A stretch of DNA of 64,000 nucleotides from Mesorhizobium sp. B2-7-2 (GCF_006440775.1 NZ_VFTZ01000008.1:124001-188000), one strand, 5' to 3'. Positions 15,950 to 26,881 are shown, numbered from the stretch's first letter. Notes: generated by a model not told the origin, from the sequence alone. Translations and numbers: made by a program.

Positions 15950-17194
15950 ATGGTCTCTATTCGCAAACGCACCTGGCAACCCGCGAGGGGCAGGGAGAAG
16001 GAAGCCTGGATCGTCGACTACAAGGATCTGAATGGGGTCCGGCGACTGAAGACTTTCGAGAAGAAAAAGGAAGCCGATCGCTTCGAGGAGCAGGTCAAGC
16101 AGGAGCTCCGGACTGGCATCCACGTCGCCGAAGCCGATACCATCACCGTCAAGCAGGCCGGCGCGAACTGGCTCGCTGATTGCGAGCAGCTCGGCCTGGA
16201 ACGCTCGACCCGCGAGAGCTACCGAGCTCACCTCGATCTCCACATCACGCCGTTTATCGGCGAGCTGCTTCTGACGAAGCTGAACATTCCGACGATCCGT
16301 AATTGGCAGAAGCGGCTGCATGATGAGGGACGTTCAGCAGACCTGATCAAGCGGGTGACCGTCGATCTGGGCGCCATTCTCGCTGTTGCTCAGGACAGCG
16401 GCTTCGTCGCGCGTAATGTTGTCTACGAGTCGAACAGCCGGGTGCGGGCGAAGAAGAAGAAGATCGAGAAGCGCCGGACACGGAAGCTCGGCTATGGGAT
16501 CGATATCCCCATGCACGACGAGATCCGCGCGATCATCGACCAAACGGCGCCGCTCCATAAGCCGATGATGCTCACGCTTGTCTTCACAGGCATGCGTTCA
16601 TCGGAATTCCGTGGTCTGCCATGGTCGGCCGTCGACTTCGAAGGCCAGTGCATCAGGGTTTCATCTCGCGTGGACCGCTATGGCGTCATGGGCTTCACGA
16701 AGAGCCAGGAAGGGCAGCGGAAGATCCCGGTCCCGCCGATCGTCATAAACACCCTGCGGGAGTGGAAGCTCCAGTGCCCGAAAGGGCTACACGACCTCGT
16801 ATTTCCGAACGGCGACGGCAACCTTGAGAACCACAGCAACGTCATCAAGCGAATCCTTCACCCGGCGCAGATCGCCGCCGGCGTCACCGTGCTGAGGCCG
16901 AAGGTCGACAAGGAGGGCAATCCTGTCCTTGACGAGCAGGGCGAACAGATCATCGAAACGTTGGCAAAATACCCTGGCCTTCACGCTTTCCGGCACTTCT
17001 TCGCGTCATGGTGCATCAATCGGAAGAGCGCCGGCGGTCTCGAGCTTTCCGCCAAGGAGGTCCAACACCGGATGGGCCATTCAAGCATTCAGCAGACCAT
17101 GGACACCTATGGGCATCTGTTCCCCGCGGCCGATGAAGCCGAGTCCTTGGCGGAAGCCTCGCGCCACCTTCTCCCCGCGCTGCGTGCGACATAG
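15950..17194 (+). CDS. int: Tyrosine-type site-specific integrase (414 aa)
   Basis: It integrates and excises the element at tRNA-Gln. The N-terminus has an AP2-like arm-binding domain (DYKDLNGVRRLKTFEKKKEADRF), then a core-binding SAM-like domain (about 65-150). The catalytic domain holds R216 (TGMRSSEF), K251, H345-x-x-R348, H377 (MGHSS) and the nucleophile Y387 (TYGH). An ATG at 15950 follows a strong GGAGGGGG. The stop is 92 bp from the attR repeat, the classical placement. The gene appears intact. Confidence 0.95.
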   Translation: MVSIRKRTWQPARGREKEAWIVDYKDLNGVRRLKTFEKKKEADRFEEQVKQELRTGIHVAEADTITVKQAGANWLADCEQLGLERSTRESYRAHLDLHITPFIGELLLTKLNIPTIRNWQKRLHDEGRSADLIKRVTVDLGAILAVAQDSGFVARNVVYESNSRVRAKKKKIEKRRTRKLGYGIDIPMHDEIRAIIDQTAPLHKPMMLTLVFTGMRSSEFRGLPWSAVDFEGQCIRVSSRVDRYGVMGFTKSQEGQRKIPVPPIVINTLREWKLQCPKGLHDLVFPNGDGNLENHSNVIKRILHPAQIAAGVTVLRPKVDKEGNPVLDEQGEQIIETLAKYPGLHAFRHFFASWCINRKSAGGLELSAKEVQHRMGHSSIQQTMDTYGHLFPAADEAESLAEASRHLLPALRAT

Positions 17195-17203
17195 ATGCGA
17201 CAT
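17185..17203 (+). promoter_or_regulatory. Candidate integrase arm-type sites, right end
   Basis: Two TGCGACAT repeats start 11 bp apart (17185 and 17196), overlapping the end of the integrase gene and 84 bp from attR. They match the pair at 6597-6615 in sequence, spacing and orientation. Confidence 0.55.
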
Positions 17204-17286
17204 GGTCAAGATTTCGGGGCTGTTTGGCCCCGAAATGTTCCACCCGCTGACGACGCTGGAAGCCTTGGAAATGCTGGGTTTTGAAG

Positions 17287-17337
17287 GTTTGGCTGGGGAA
17301 CCTGGATTCGAACCAGGACTAACGGAGTCAGAGTCCG
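17287..17337. other. attR: 51-bp repeat overlapping tRNA-Gln
   Basis: Identical to 6393-6443. It includes the encoded CCA end through the anticodon-stem side of the intact tRNA; the crossover lies somewhere in these 51 bp. Excision would give a circle of about 10.89 kb. Confidence 0.9.
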
Positions 17338-17363
17338 TGGGTCTACCGTTAACCTATTCCCCA
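17290..17363 (-). tRNA. tRNA-Gln (anticodon CTG)
   Basis: On the minus strand a full cloverleaf is visible. The 7-bp acceptor stem is TGGGGAA/TTCCCCA, and the anticodon stem ACGGA/TCCGT holds the loop CTCTGAC (anticodon CTG). A TΨC arm with GGTTCGAATCC, discriminator G and encoded CCA complete it. The 3' half is the integration target and is restored by the element's attR. Confidence 0.93.
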
Positions 17364-17562
17364 GCAGGCGCGTCTGGTATCGCGCGGTGCGGGCGGCTCA
17401 TGTGCCGCGAGCGCTGCCTTGTAGCCGCCATCCGAAAATAGTCAAGCCCGCAGCTGAGATCAACGCAGGCTTTTTGAGCCTTGACCGATGCCTATCGTTC
17501 TCCCAAAGCCGTTCCGCACTTATGGGCGACATGCATTGGTTCTGCCGCCGGGCGCCGAAGGC

Positions 17563-18495
17563 TCAGCTCTCGCCTTTGCTGTATTGAGAATGCTCGAAAT
17601 AGAGCACCACGCCAAGGCCGATCAGCAGCGGAATGATGAGATAGAACAGGCGGAACACCAGAAGCGCGGCGAGCACGCCGACCGGATCCATGTCTGAAAG
17701 CCCGGTGAGGAAGACGAACTCGAACACGCCGAGCGCGCCAGGCGCGTGCGACAGGAGCCCGATCGAGAACGACACCATGAACACGCCGAGCACCACGAAA
17801 TAGCCGGGATTGCCGATCTCGGGCAGGGCAAAATAGATGATCGCGGCGGCCCCCAGCAGTTCGACCGGCCCGATCAGCAATTGCCGCGCCACGATCGGCA
17901 GCGCCGGATAGTGCAGCTGGAAGCTGCCTATCTTCAGCGGTCTCAGCCGCAGCCAACTGCCGAAGGCGTAGGCGCCGGCTAGGATGAGCATGGCGAGCCC
18001 CGCGGCGAATGCGGCGCCGTGATGCGGCGCGCCCGTGAAACGATCGATGATCTGCGGTTCCAGCGACAGCACGAGGCCGCCGAGAAAAACGCTGGACAGG
18101 ATGAAGGTGAACCAGCAGATCGCCACCAGCACGCCGACCTCCTGGCCGGTCAGCCCTCGCGTGCCGTAGGCGCGGTAACGGATGAGCGCGCCGGAAAACA
18201 CCGAGCCGCCGATATTGTGCGACACCGCGTAAGTGGTGAAGGAGCATAGCGTGACGAACAGCCACGATACTTTCTTGCCGATATGCAGCAGCGCGATGTG
18301 GTCGTAGCCGGCGAGCGAGGCATAGGCGACGACCGCGCTCAGTGCCGCGAGCACCCAGCCGCGCGGCGGGATGGCGGCGATGCCGGCCCAGACGTCGTCG
18401 AGCGAAACGCCACGCAGTTCGTGGATGAGCAGCCATAGCGAGAACGCCACGGCCGCGATGCCGATGACCGGCCAGAAATAGCGCCTCCAATTCAT
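17563..18495 (-). CDS. UPF0104/lysylphosphatidylglycerol synthase TM-domain family protein (310 aa)
   Basis: About eight hydrophobic segments and family signatures are visible: SHNIGGSVFSGALIRYRAYG with the conserved arginines near residue 95-108, and SIGLLSHAPGALGVFEFVFL near 245-265. The family is an inner-membrane permease-like or flippase-like domain found alone or fused to MprF synthase domains; here the synthase part is absent, so aminoacyl-lipid synthesis is not supported. It stands alone downstream of tRNA-Gln. The substrate is unknown. Confidence 0.8.
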   Translation of the reverse strand: MNWRRYFWPVIGIAAVAFSLWLLIHELRGVSLDDVWAGIAAIPPRGWVLAALSAVVAYASLAGYDHIALLHIGKKVSWLFVTLCSFTTYAVSHNIGGSVFSGALIRYRAYGTRGLTGQEVGVLVAICWFTFILSSVFLGGLVLSLEPQIIDRFTGAPHHGAAFAAGLAMLILAGAYAFGSWLRLRPLKIGSFQLHYPALPIVARQLLIGPVELLGAAAIIYFALPEIGNPGYFVVLGVFMVSFSIGLLSHAPGALGVFEFVFLTGLSDMDPVGVLAALLVFRLFYLIIPLLIGLGVVLYFEHSQYSKGES

Positions 18496-18759
18496 GGCGT
18501 CGTCATCATGCGTTGCAACTCATTGATTTTGATGTTGCCCAACCCTTCGAACCTTCATTTCAGACATGCCTGATTGAAGCCGGCTATTCAACCGGCAAGA
18601 CATTGCCCCAACGTGACCTGGCAAAATGTGACGTTAGCGAAATTCGGCCTCGCGCTCTTGGTGATTGTGAACTGCGCTGCTACTCTGTTGCCAACTTGAA
18701 ACAAATCGAGGTGCCTGCTGCGTCCGCTAACGGTTCGCGCGGCGCCGGAAGGAACTAAA

Positions 18760-20109
18760 GTGGAAGACCACGATACCGGCGCGGGCGCGTCGGCAGTGGG
18801 CATGTCCGGGGCATCGCCGACGCAATCGGCGGGCCCGCACACGGCGCGATTCAGCCGCCACGCGGGTGCGCGCCAAAGACATGCCGGCCAGCGACAGATT
18901 GGCCTAAGCCAGGCCGACCAGCATGGCGATCAACCGAAAGGCAAGACGCGCAAGCGACGCAAGCGCAAGCGCGGCCGCAAGGTGTTCGCGCGCGACGAGA
19001 ATGTCGCCGTGCCGCATGCCGCGCCTGCCGCCGCGGCGGCAAGGCAGCCTCCAAGCGGGCTTTCGCCGGTTGAGCCAAGGCTGGCGACCCCGCAGCGTCC
19101 GCCGCAACAGGAATTGCCTGTCTTCGCCGCGCTCGACCTCGGCACCAACAATTGCCGGCTGCTGGTCGCTGTGCCCGGCCGTCACGGCCAGTTCCGCGTC
19201 ATCGACGCTTTCTCGCGCATCGTCAGGCTGGGCGAGGGGCTGACCGCCAGCGGCCGGCTCAGCCAGGCCGCGATGGACCGCGCGGTCGAGGCGCTGAAGA
19301 TCTGCGGCGAGAAGCTGCGCAACCGCAAGATCAGGAAAGCCAGGCTGATCGCCACCGAAGCCTGCCGTTCGGCCGCGAACGGCGTCGAGTTCCTGGATCG
19401 GGTGGAGCGCGAGGCCGGACTGAAGCTCGAGATCATCGACCGCCAGACCGAGGCCCGCCTTGCCGTTTCCGGTTGCGGCTCGCTCGTCGAGCGCGACACG
19501 CAAGGCGTGGTGCTGTTCGACATCGGCGGCGGCTCGTCGGAAATCGCGCTGATCGACCTGACCGGACGGCGCTCTCCGCGGCTCGCCAACCACATTGTCT
19601 CCTGGACGTCGCTGCCCGTCGGCGTGGTGTCGCTCGCCGAGCGCTTCGGCGGCCGCACGGTCACGCGCGAGACCTTTGCCGCCATGGTCGACGACGTGGC
19701 CGCGCGGCTGAAGGTCTTCGACGGCCGCGACCGGCTGGCACATGTGCTGGCAAGTCCCAACTTCCACCTGCTCGGAACCTCCGGCACGGTGACGACGTTG
19801 GCCGGCGTGCATCTCGATCTCGATCGCTACGACCGCCGCCGCGTCGACGGCCTGTGGATGGACCGCGACAGCGTCGACCGCATGATCGAGCGGCTGATCG
19901 GCTGGGATTTTCAGCAGCGCTGCGCCAATCCCTGCATCGGCGCCGACCGCGCCGACCTCGTGCTCGCCGGCTGCGCCATCCTGGAAGCGATCCGCGGTGT
20001 CTGGCCGTCCGAACGCTTGCGCGTCGCCGACCGCGGCCTGCGCGAAGGGATTTTGAGCGAGCTGATGGCTGATGACGGTGTCTGGCGCGATGGCGGGCGA
20101 GGCCGTTGA
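18760..20109 (+). CDS. ppx: Ppx/GppA family exopolyphosphatase (449 aa)
   Basis: The family hydrolyses polyphosphate or pppGpp. The GTG at 18760 follows GGAAGGAA. Residues 1-115 are a basic, Pro/Ala/Lys-rich extension ([15 protein letters not shown]) absent from typical enzymes. The actin-like ATPase fold then starts at [15 protein letters not shown], with [20 protein letters not shown], the [12 protein letters not shown] phosphate-binding motif and [12 protein letters not shown]. The C-terminal HD domain of long GppA proteins is missing, as usual in alphaproteobacteria. It overlaps rlmE by one base, forming an operon. Confidence 0.88.
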   Translation: MEDHDTGAGASAVGMSGASPTQSAGPHTARFSRHAGARQRHAGQRQIGLSQADQHGDQPKGKTRKRRKRKRGRKVFARDENVAVPHAAPAAAAARQPPSGLSPVEPRLATPQRPPQQELPVFAALDLGTNNCRLLVAVPGRHGQFRVIDAFSRIVRLGEGLTASGRLSQAAMDRAVEALKICGEKLRNRKIRKARLIATEACRSAANGVEFLDRVEREAGLKLEIIDRQTEARLAVSGCGSLVERDTQGVVLFDIGGGSSEIALIDLTGRRSPRLANHIVSWTSLPVGVVSLAERFGGRTVTRETFAAMVDDVAARLKVFDGRDRLAHVLASPNFHLLGTSGTVTTLAGVHLDLDRYDRRRVDGLWMDRDSVDRMIERLIGWDFQQRCANPCIGADRADLVLAGCAILEAIRGVWPSERLRVADRGLREGILSELMADDGVWRDGGRGR

Positions 20110-20804
20110 TGGCTAGAAAACCGGATAAGCCGGGTTCCGCCGGCATTCGAGTCCTCAAGACCAGGATCAAGAAAAAGAGCGGCTTGAAGGAATCCTCGCG
20201 CCGCTGGCTCGAGCGCCACATGAACGATCCCTATGTGCAGCGCTCCAAGGCCGACGGCTACCGCTCGCGCGCCGCCTATAAGCTGATCGAGATCGACGAC
20301 AAGCATCATCTGCTGAAGCCCGGCATGAAGGTCATCGACCTCGGCGCTGCGCCCGGCGGCTGGTGCCAGGTGGCGGCCGCGCGGACGAAGTCGACGGCGG
20401 AAAACCCACATGTCGTCGGCATCGACTATCTCGAAATGGCCGCGGTTCCGGGCGCCGTCATCCTGCAGATGGATTTCCTCGATCCCGACGCGCCGCAAAA
20501 ACTTGCCGAGGCGCTCGGCGGCCAGCCGGATGTGGTGCTGTCCGATATGGCCGCACCCACGACCGGGCATCGCCGCACCGACCATCTGCGCACCATGCAT
20601 CTGTGCGAGGTCGCGGCCGATTTCGCGTTGCACGTCCTGAAGCCCGGCGGACATTTTCTCGCCAAGACCTTTCAGGGCGGCGCCGAGAACGAGCTTTTGT
20701 CATTGCTGAAGCAGAATTTCCGCTCCGTCCATCACGTGAAGCCGCCGGCCTCGCGCGATGAATCGGTGGAGCTGTATTTGCTGGCGAAGGAGTTCAAGGG
20801 ATAG
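20109..20804 (+). CDS. rlmE: 23S rRNA (uridine-2552) 2'-O-methyltransferase RlmE
   Basis: RlmE (FtsJ/RrmJ) methylates U2552 in the peptidyl-transferase A loop during late 50S assembly. Motifs visible: [14 protein letters not shown], the SAM-binding [31 protein letters not shown] and [11 protein letters not shown], giving the K-D-K catalytic triad of the family. The N-terminus has a basic extension of about 40 residues. The ATG at 20109 shares its A with the ppx stop codon, so the two genes are translationally coupled. Confidence 0.93.
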   Translation: MARKPDKPGSAGIRVLKTRIKKKSGLKESSRRWLERHMNDPYVQRSKADGYRSRAAYKLIEIDDKHHLLKPGMKVIDLGAAPGGWCQVAAARTKSTAENPHVVGIDYLEMAAVPGAVILQMDFLDPDAPQKLAEALGGQPDVVLSDMAAPTTGHRRTDHLRTMHLCEVAADFALHVLKPGGHFLAKTFQGGAENELLSLLKQNFRSVHHVKPPASRDESVELYLLAKEFKG

Positions 20805-20810
20805 CGCCTT

Positions 20811-20959
20811 TTCCTTCTCCCCTTGTGGGAGAAGGTGGATCGGCGCGCTAGCGCCGAGACGGATGAGGGGTGTTCCAGCGGAGTGAGACGCTGGCTTTCC
20901 CTGGAGCACCCCTCATCCGGCCGCTTCGCGGCCACCTTCTCCCACAGGGGGAGAAGGAA
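20811..20959. repeat. Rhizobial intergenic mosaic palindrome (RIME-like), copy 1
   Basis: The modules CCTTCTCCCCTTGTGGGAGA, GGATGAGGGGTGTTCCAG and their inverse form a long imperfect palindrome between rlmE and the MFS gene. Related copies lie at 25536, 34973 and 55389. Confidence 0.9.
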
Positions 20960-20968
20960 ACGCCGCGC

Positions 20969-22390
20969 TCACTTCCCGGCGGTCCCGACCGTTTCCAGCG
21001 TCTTCGGCTTGGTCAGCCGGCCGTGGCCCGAGACCGCGTTGCCGGCCTCCGGCGCAAGCCGCATGAAGGAGATCGATGCCGCCGCCGAGACGGCTGCCAC
21101 AATGAAGAAGGCGATGTGGAAATCCCGTAGGGTTAGCGGCCCGCCATGGATCGAGGTCGATACTTCGAGGATGCCGCCGGCCAGAGCCACGCCGAGCGCG
21201 ATCGACAATTGCTGGAAAACCGCCGTGATCGGCGTCGCCTTGCTGGTGTCGGCGGGCGTGATCTCGGCATAGGAGAGCGCATTGACGCCGGTGAAGAACA
21301 TCGACCGGATGAAGCCGCCGACCAAAAGGATCGCCAGCATCAGCGCATAAGGCGTCTGCGGCGTGAACAGGCCGTAGATGGCGATCGATGCGGCCGCGAC
21401 AAGCGAGCCCCAGATCAGCACGCGGCGGAAGCCGGCGAGCCTGAAGATCAGCGCGGTGACGAACTTCATGCCGATGGCGCCGATCGCCGAGACGAAGGTG
21501 ATCATGCCGGACTGGAAGGGCGTCAGCCCGAAGCCGATCTGGAACATCAGCGGCAAAAGGAACGGCACCGCGCCGATGCCGATGCGAAACAGCGAGCCGC
21601 CGAGCACCGAGGACCGGAAAACCTGGTTGCGGAACAGCTCCAGCGCCAGCAGCGGGTTCCCGGCGCGGCGGGCATGGAGGAGATAGAGCGCGCCCGAGAC
21701 CGCGCCGACGACAATGGTGATGAAGCCGGCCATCGGCGGCAGCGCTGGCAGGCTGACGACCGAAAGGCCGAAGACGACGCCGGAAGCGGCAAGGCCGGAG
21801 AGCACGAAGCCCGGGAAATCGAGCGGCGGCGTCTCGGCGGGCTCCGTCCTGGGCAAATAGCGGGTGGCGAGCCATATGCCGATGAAGCCGATCGGCACGT
21901 TGATCAGAAAAATCCAGTGCCAGGTGAAGTATGTGGTGATGAAGCCGCCGATCGGCGGGCCGACGAGCGGGCCGACCAGCGCCGGCACGGTCAGCCAGGA
22001 CATCGCCGCGACCAGCTCGCTCTTGGGCGTGGCGCGCACCAGCACCAGGCGGCCGACCGGCGTCATCATCGCCCCGCCCATGCCCTGCAGGAAGCGCGAC
22101 ACCACGAAAGCCGGCAGTGAATTGGAAAACGCGCAGGCAACCGAGCCGGCGATGAAGACGCCGATCGCAGCGCGAAAGACGTTTTTGGCGCCGAACCGGT
22201 CGGCCATCCAGCCGCTGATCGGAATGAAGATCGCCAACGACACCAGATAAGCCGTCAGCGCCAGCTTCAGCGCGATCGGGCTGGTGTGGATGTCGACAGC
22301 GATCGCCGGCAGCGACGTCGCGATCACGGTCGAATCCATGTTCTCCATGAACAATGCGACCGCCAGGATAAGCGGGATGATGCGGTTCAA
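20969..22390 (-). CDS. MFS multidrug transporter, DHA2 type (about 473 aa)
   Basis: A fourteen-helix-type MFS exporter: the first helix holds VALFMENMDSTVIATSLPAI (motif D1 of DHA2), followed by GWMADRFGAKNVFRAA (motif A), SRFLQGMGGAMMTPVGRLVLVRATP (motif B) and LVGPPIGGFITTYFTWHWIFLINVPIG (motif C). Proton-driven efflux of drugs is the family role; the substrate is unknown. The start is uncertain: a TTG at 22390 puts the first helix at the N-terminus as in homologues, whereas an ATG at 22486 would add an Arg-rich leader without a ribosome-binding site. Confidence 0.85.
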   Translation of the reverse strand: MNRIIPLILAVALFMENMDSTVIATSLPAIAVDIHTSPIALKLALTAYLVSLAIFIPISGWMADRFGAKNVFRAAIGVFIAGSVACAFSNSLPAFVVSRFLQGMGGAMMTPVGRLVLVRATPKSELVAAMSWLTVPALVGPLVGPPIGGFITTYFTWHWIFLINVPIGFIGIWLATRYLPRTEPAETPPLDFPGFVLSGLAASGVVFGLSVVSLPALPPMAGFITIVVGAVSGALYLLHARRAGNPLLALELFRNQVFRSSVLGGSLFRIGIGAVPFLLPLMFQIGFGLTPFQSGMITFVSAIGAIGMKFVTALIFRLAGFRRVLIWGSLVAAASIAIYGLFTPQTPYALMLAILLVGGFIRSMFFTGVNALSYAEITPADTSKATPITAVFQQLSIALGVALAGGILEVSTSIHGGPLTLRDFHIAFFIVAAVSAAASISFMRLAPEAGNAVSGHGRLTKPKTLETVGTAGK

Positions 22391-22597
22391 GGGAAACGCC
22401 CTGATCTGTCTTCGCGATTCTAGGCCCGGCTTGGGGGCGAACCGGTGCGACCGGGCGGTTATCACGCCTCGGCCCGGATGTCGCATTAAATTGCTGTCAC
22501 TTTTGCGGGAGCGCAACCAGTGGTAGGGCAATTTCTCGGCGGAATGTCGTTGTACCGGGCGTACCGTCATACTACCGATGCTGCATGGAGTGCTGAC

Positions 22598-22834
22598 ATG
22601 GACAACACCGTTTCCATAGCTGACGTCGAACGCAAACTCTCCTTCATCCTGCGCGGAGCCAGTGAAGGACGGAGCTATGTCGTCGTAAGCAATGGGCGGC
22701 CTATGGCGCGGATCGTCCCTGCCGACGCGCATGACTTATTTCCCCGCTCGCGCGCAGCGTTGTTGTCTCGGCTCAAACAACAGCCGGTTGTCGCTGTCGG
22801 AAACTGGACACGCGACGACACTTACGACGACTAA
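22598..22834 (+). CDS. Phd/YefM-type antitoxin (78 aa)
   Basis: The ATG at 22598 follows GGAG. The pattern VSIADVERKLSFILRGASEGRSYVVVSNGRPMARIVPAD is typical of the Phd/YefM DNA-binding fold, and the disordered acidic tail (NWTRDDTYDD) resembles a toxin-neutralising segment. No toxin gene (Doc, RelE or PIN) follows within the 165 bp before guaB, nor upstream. It is therefore an orphan antitoxin or a stand-alone regulator. Confidence 0.75.
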   Translation: MDNTVSIADVERKLSFILRGASEGRSYVVVSNGRPMARIVPADAHDLFPRSRAALLSRLKQQPVVAVGNWTRDDTYDD

Positions 22835-22999
22835 CGATAAGGTTCTTGGCGCGAAACAGGAACGCGTCCCATCCCGCAACGATCGGCTTTTCAACCGCCC
22901 CAGGACGTGGTACCAGCCAGCGCCAATCCTGAAAGGGAAGATGAGAGTCGGCGCTGGCCAATCGGCCTGGCGCCTTTTCCGCATTCAAAAGGACTGGCC

Positions 23000-24502
<1,503 letters not shown>

Positions 24503-25101
24503 TCGGGAGGCCGATCGGCCCGACCGCCGGGGACTGTGGCGTGACTTGAGCGTGGCGGTGCTGCGGCTGTCGCGTCACGCGGCGGCGCTCTCCATTGCCT
24601 CGATTGCGCTTTTCCTCGTCATGACGGCGCTGGAGTTTCTCTATTTCCAGCGCTTGAGCGGCGGCCTGGCCTCGCTCGACATGCGCATCGCCGGCTTCAC
24701 GCCTGACGAAGGCATGGCGTGGCTCACCGCGCTCGGCCGGCGCGGCGGCGAGATCATCATCGTCTGGCACTATTTGACCTTCGATCTTTTGTTCCCGGCG
24801 CTGCTGTCGCTGACGCTGGTGAGCCTCGTCCTTGCTTTCGGGCGCCGGCTCAGCACCTTCCGCGCCATGCCGGCGCAGCTGCAGGCCTTGTTCTCGCTGG
24901 TGCTGGTGGCGCCCTATGCGGTCGCAGACTACGCCCAGAATTTTGCCATGGCGCGGCTGCTCTCCGATTTCCAGCTGGCCAATCCCGATTCGCTGGCCTT
25001 CGCCTCTTCGCTGACGGTCACCAAATTCGCGCTGCTGGCGATTCCGGTCTTCGTCATCGCGGTCTTCGCGCTGGCCGGGCGGCGACGCTGAGGACACGCA
25101 G

Positions 25102-25521
25102 ATGCGCCAGACAGCCATCTTCTGGCCGATGCTGGCGCATGTTCTTCTGGTCTATGTCGTCTATCTGGTGATGTTCAAGCGGCGCTATCTCGCCGTGAAG
25201 TCCGGCGAGGCCAGGACCGGTCAGTACAAGGTCCGCTCAACCGAGCCGGCTTCGAGCGTCACCGTCGCCAACGACCTGATCAACCAGTTCGAGCTGCCGG
25301 TTCTCTTCCACGTGCTGTGCCTGGCGCTGTTCGTCACCAACGGCGTGAACTACCTGACGCTGGTGTTGATGTGGCTGTTCATAGTCACGCGCTATGTCCA
25401 CGCCTGGGTGCATCTCGACAGAAACCATGTGCTGCACCGCAGCCGCGCCTTCTTCCTTGGCGCCGGCATACTTCTCATCGCCTGGATATGGTTCGCGCTC
25501 CACCTGCTGGGCGTGGTGTGA
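25102..25521 (+). CDS. MAPEG-family membrane protein (139 aa)
   Basis: Four transmembrane helices with the MAPEG pattern: RRYLAVKSGEART after helix 1, NDLINQFELPVLFHVLCL (the conserved N..E.P core) and a RYVHAWVHL motif in helix 3-4. MAPEG proteins are glutathione-dependent transferases or peroxidases in eukaryotes; bacterial members are poorly characterised. GAGGA lies 5' of the ATG. A RIME-like repeat follows immediately. Confidence 0.8.
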   Translation: MRQTAIFWPMLAHVLLVYVVYLVMFKRRYLAVKSGEARTGQYKVRSTEPASSVTVANDLINQFELPVLFHVLCLALFVTNGVNYLTLVLMWLFIVTRYVHAWVHLDRNHVLHRSRAFFLGAGILLIAWIWFALHLLGVV

Positions 25522-25535
25522 GGCTGGCTGGCCTT

Positions 25536-25722
25536 TCCCTTCTCCCCTTGTGGGAGAAGGTGGCCGCGCAGCGGCCGGATGAGGGGTGTTCCAGCTTGAC
25601 ACGGACGTAAGCCAGCGTTGGATGCCGCGATAGGAAGACGCCAGCGTCTCACTCCGCTGGAACACCCCTCATCCGTCTCGGCGCTGCGCGCCGATCCACC
25701 TTCTCCCGCAAGGGGAGAAGGG
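25536..25722. repeat. Rhizobial intergenic mosaic palindrome (RIME-like), copy 2
   Basis: A full-length copy about 187 bp long, with inverted CCTTCTCCCCTTG...GGGAGAAGG ends and the central GGTGTTCCAGCTTGACACGG module. It lies between two convergent genes and may act as their terminator. Confidence 0.9.
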
Positions 25723-25729
25723 GGAGGCG

Positions 25730-26881
25730 CTACAACTCGAACAACGCGATCCGGCGCTTGTCGAACTTGATGCCGATCTCGCCGCGTACCAGCCTTAGCG
25801 CCTGCTCGCCGAAAACGGCGCGCCGCCAGCCCTGCAACGCCGCCACGTCAGCTTCGTCGCCCTCGGCGGCGATGCGGTCAATATCGTCGCTGGAGGCAAG
25901 CACCTTGGTGGCCACGCCTTCCTTCTCCGCGACGATCCTGAGCAGCACCTTGAGCAGTTCCGCCGCCGCGCTCGACCCCTCCGGCGGCTGCACGCTTTTC
26001 GGCAGTTTCGGCATCGCGTCCTTGGGCAGCGCCAGCGCCGCGTTGACCGCGCCGAGCAGCGCGGTTGCCGTCGCGGAGCGTTCCCAACCTTTCGGCGTGG
26101 TGCGCAGCTTGCCGAGCGCGGCCGCATCGCGCGGCGCCTGCTGGGCGATCTCGTAGATCGCGTCGTCCTTGAGCACGCGGCCGCGCGGCACGTCGCGCTC
26201 GCGCGCCTCGCGCTCGCGCCAGGCCGCCACCGTCTGCACGATCGCCAGCTCCTGCGGTTTGCGCAGCCGCATCTTCAGCCGTTTCCAGGCATCCTCGGGA
26301 TGCGGATCGTAGGTGTCGCGCGAGGTGAGGACATCCATCTCCTCGTTCAGCCAGTGGCCGCGATTCTCGCGCTTCAGCTCGGCGCTGAGATGCTGGTAGA
26401 CCTCGATCAGGTGGGTGACGTCGGCAAGCGCGTATTCGAGCTGCTTGTCGGAGAGCGGCCGGTGCCGCCAGTCGGTGAAGCGCGAGGACTTGTCCAGCCG
26501 GGCTCCGGTGACCTTCTGCACGAGCTGGTCGTAGGAAACGCTGTCGCCGAAGCCGCAGACCATCGCCGCCACCTGCGTGTCGAACACCGGATGCGGCACC
26601 AGATCGCCGAGATGGACGATGATTTCGATGTCCTGGCGCGCCGCGTGAAAGACCTTCAGCACCGCTTCGTTGGCCATGAGCCGGAAAAACGGTTTCAGGT
26701 CGATGCCGGGCGACAACGGATCGATAAGCGCCTCAATCCCAGGCGCGGCGATCTGGATCAGGCAAAGGATCGGCCAGAAGGTCGTCTCGCGGATGAATTC
26801 GGTATCGACGGTAACGAATTCCGATTTTTCGAACGCCGCGACAACGCTCTCGAGTTCTTCTTGTGTGGTGATGACCTGCAT
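25730..26881 (-). CDS. rnd: Ribonuclease D
   Basis: RNase D trims the 3' ends of tRNA precursors. The DEDDy exonuclease domain shows FVTVDTEFIRE (Exo I), VFHAARQDIEII (Exo II) and YALADVTHLIEVY (Exo III with the catalytic Tyr). The HRDC domain is present near residues 205-290 (KPQELAIVQTVAAWREREA). The ATG at 26881 is preferred over a TTG one codon upstream. Length 383 aa is normal for the family. Confidence 0.95.
   Translation of the reverse strand: MQVITTQEELESVVAAFEKSEFVTVDTEFIRETTFWPILCLIQIAAPGIEALIDPLSPGIDLKPFFRLMANEAVLKVFHAARQDIEIIVHLGDLVPHPVFDTQVAAMVCGFGDSVSYDQLVQKVTGARLDKSSRFTDWRHRPLSDKQLEYALADVTHLIEVYQHLSAELKRENRGHWLNEEMDVLTSRDTYDPHPEDAWKRLKMRLRKPQELAIVQTVAAWREREARERDVPRGRVLKDDAIYEIAQQAPRDAAALGKLRTTPKGWERSATATALLGAVNAALALPKDAMPKLPKSVQPPEGSSAAAELLKVLLRIVAEKEGVATKVLASSDDIDRIAAEGDEADVAALQGWRRAVFGEQALRLVRGEIGIKFDKRRIALFEL

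Larger units (their letters stand above)
6393..17337. mobile_element. Tail-less capsid-encoding satellite (cf-PICI-like) in tRNA-Gln
   Basis: A perfect 51-bp direct repeat (6393-6443 and 17287-17337) covering the 3' half of tRNA-Gln(CTG) bounds a 10.9-kb element. The integrase gene sits beside the right end. A leftward operon runs from an AlpA/Xis-like gene through small genes, a replication-type gene and a full HK97-type head and packaging set. No tail, tape-measure, baseplate, lysis or repressor-lysogeny block of a full phage is present. Gene content and size match capsid-forming phage-inducible chromosomal islands, which make their own small heads and borrow helper tails. No reading frame appears broken. 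Confidence 0.8.

Noticed and set aside
6393..17337. Ordinary decayed prophage
   Set aside because: All packaging and head genes are intact and tightly coupled, yet no trace of tail or lysis genes remains, so a satellite explains it better than random decay.
18513..18758. 81-codon frame before ppx
   Set aside because: No ribosome-binding site, mixed composition and no known pattern.
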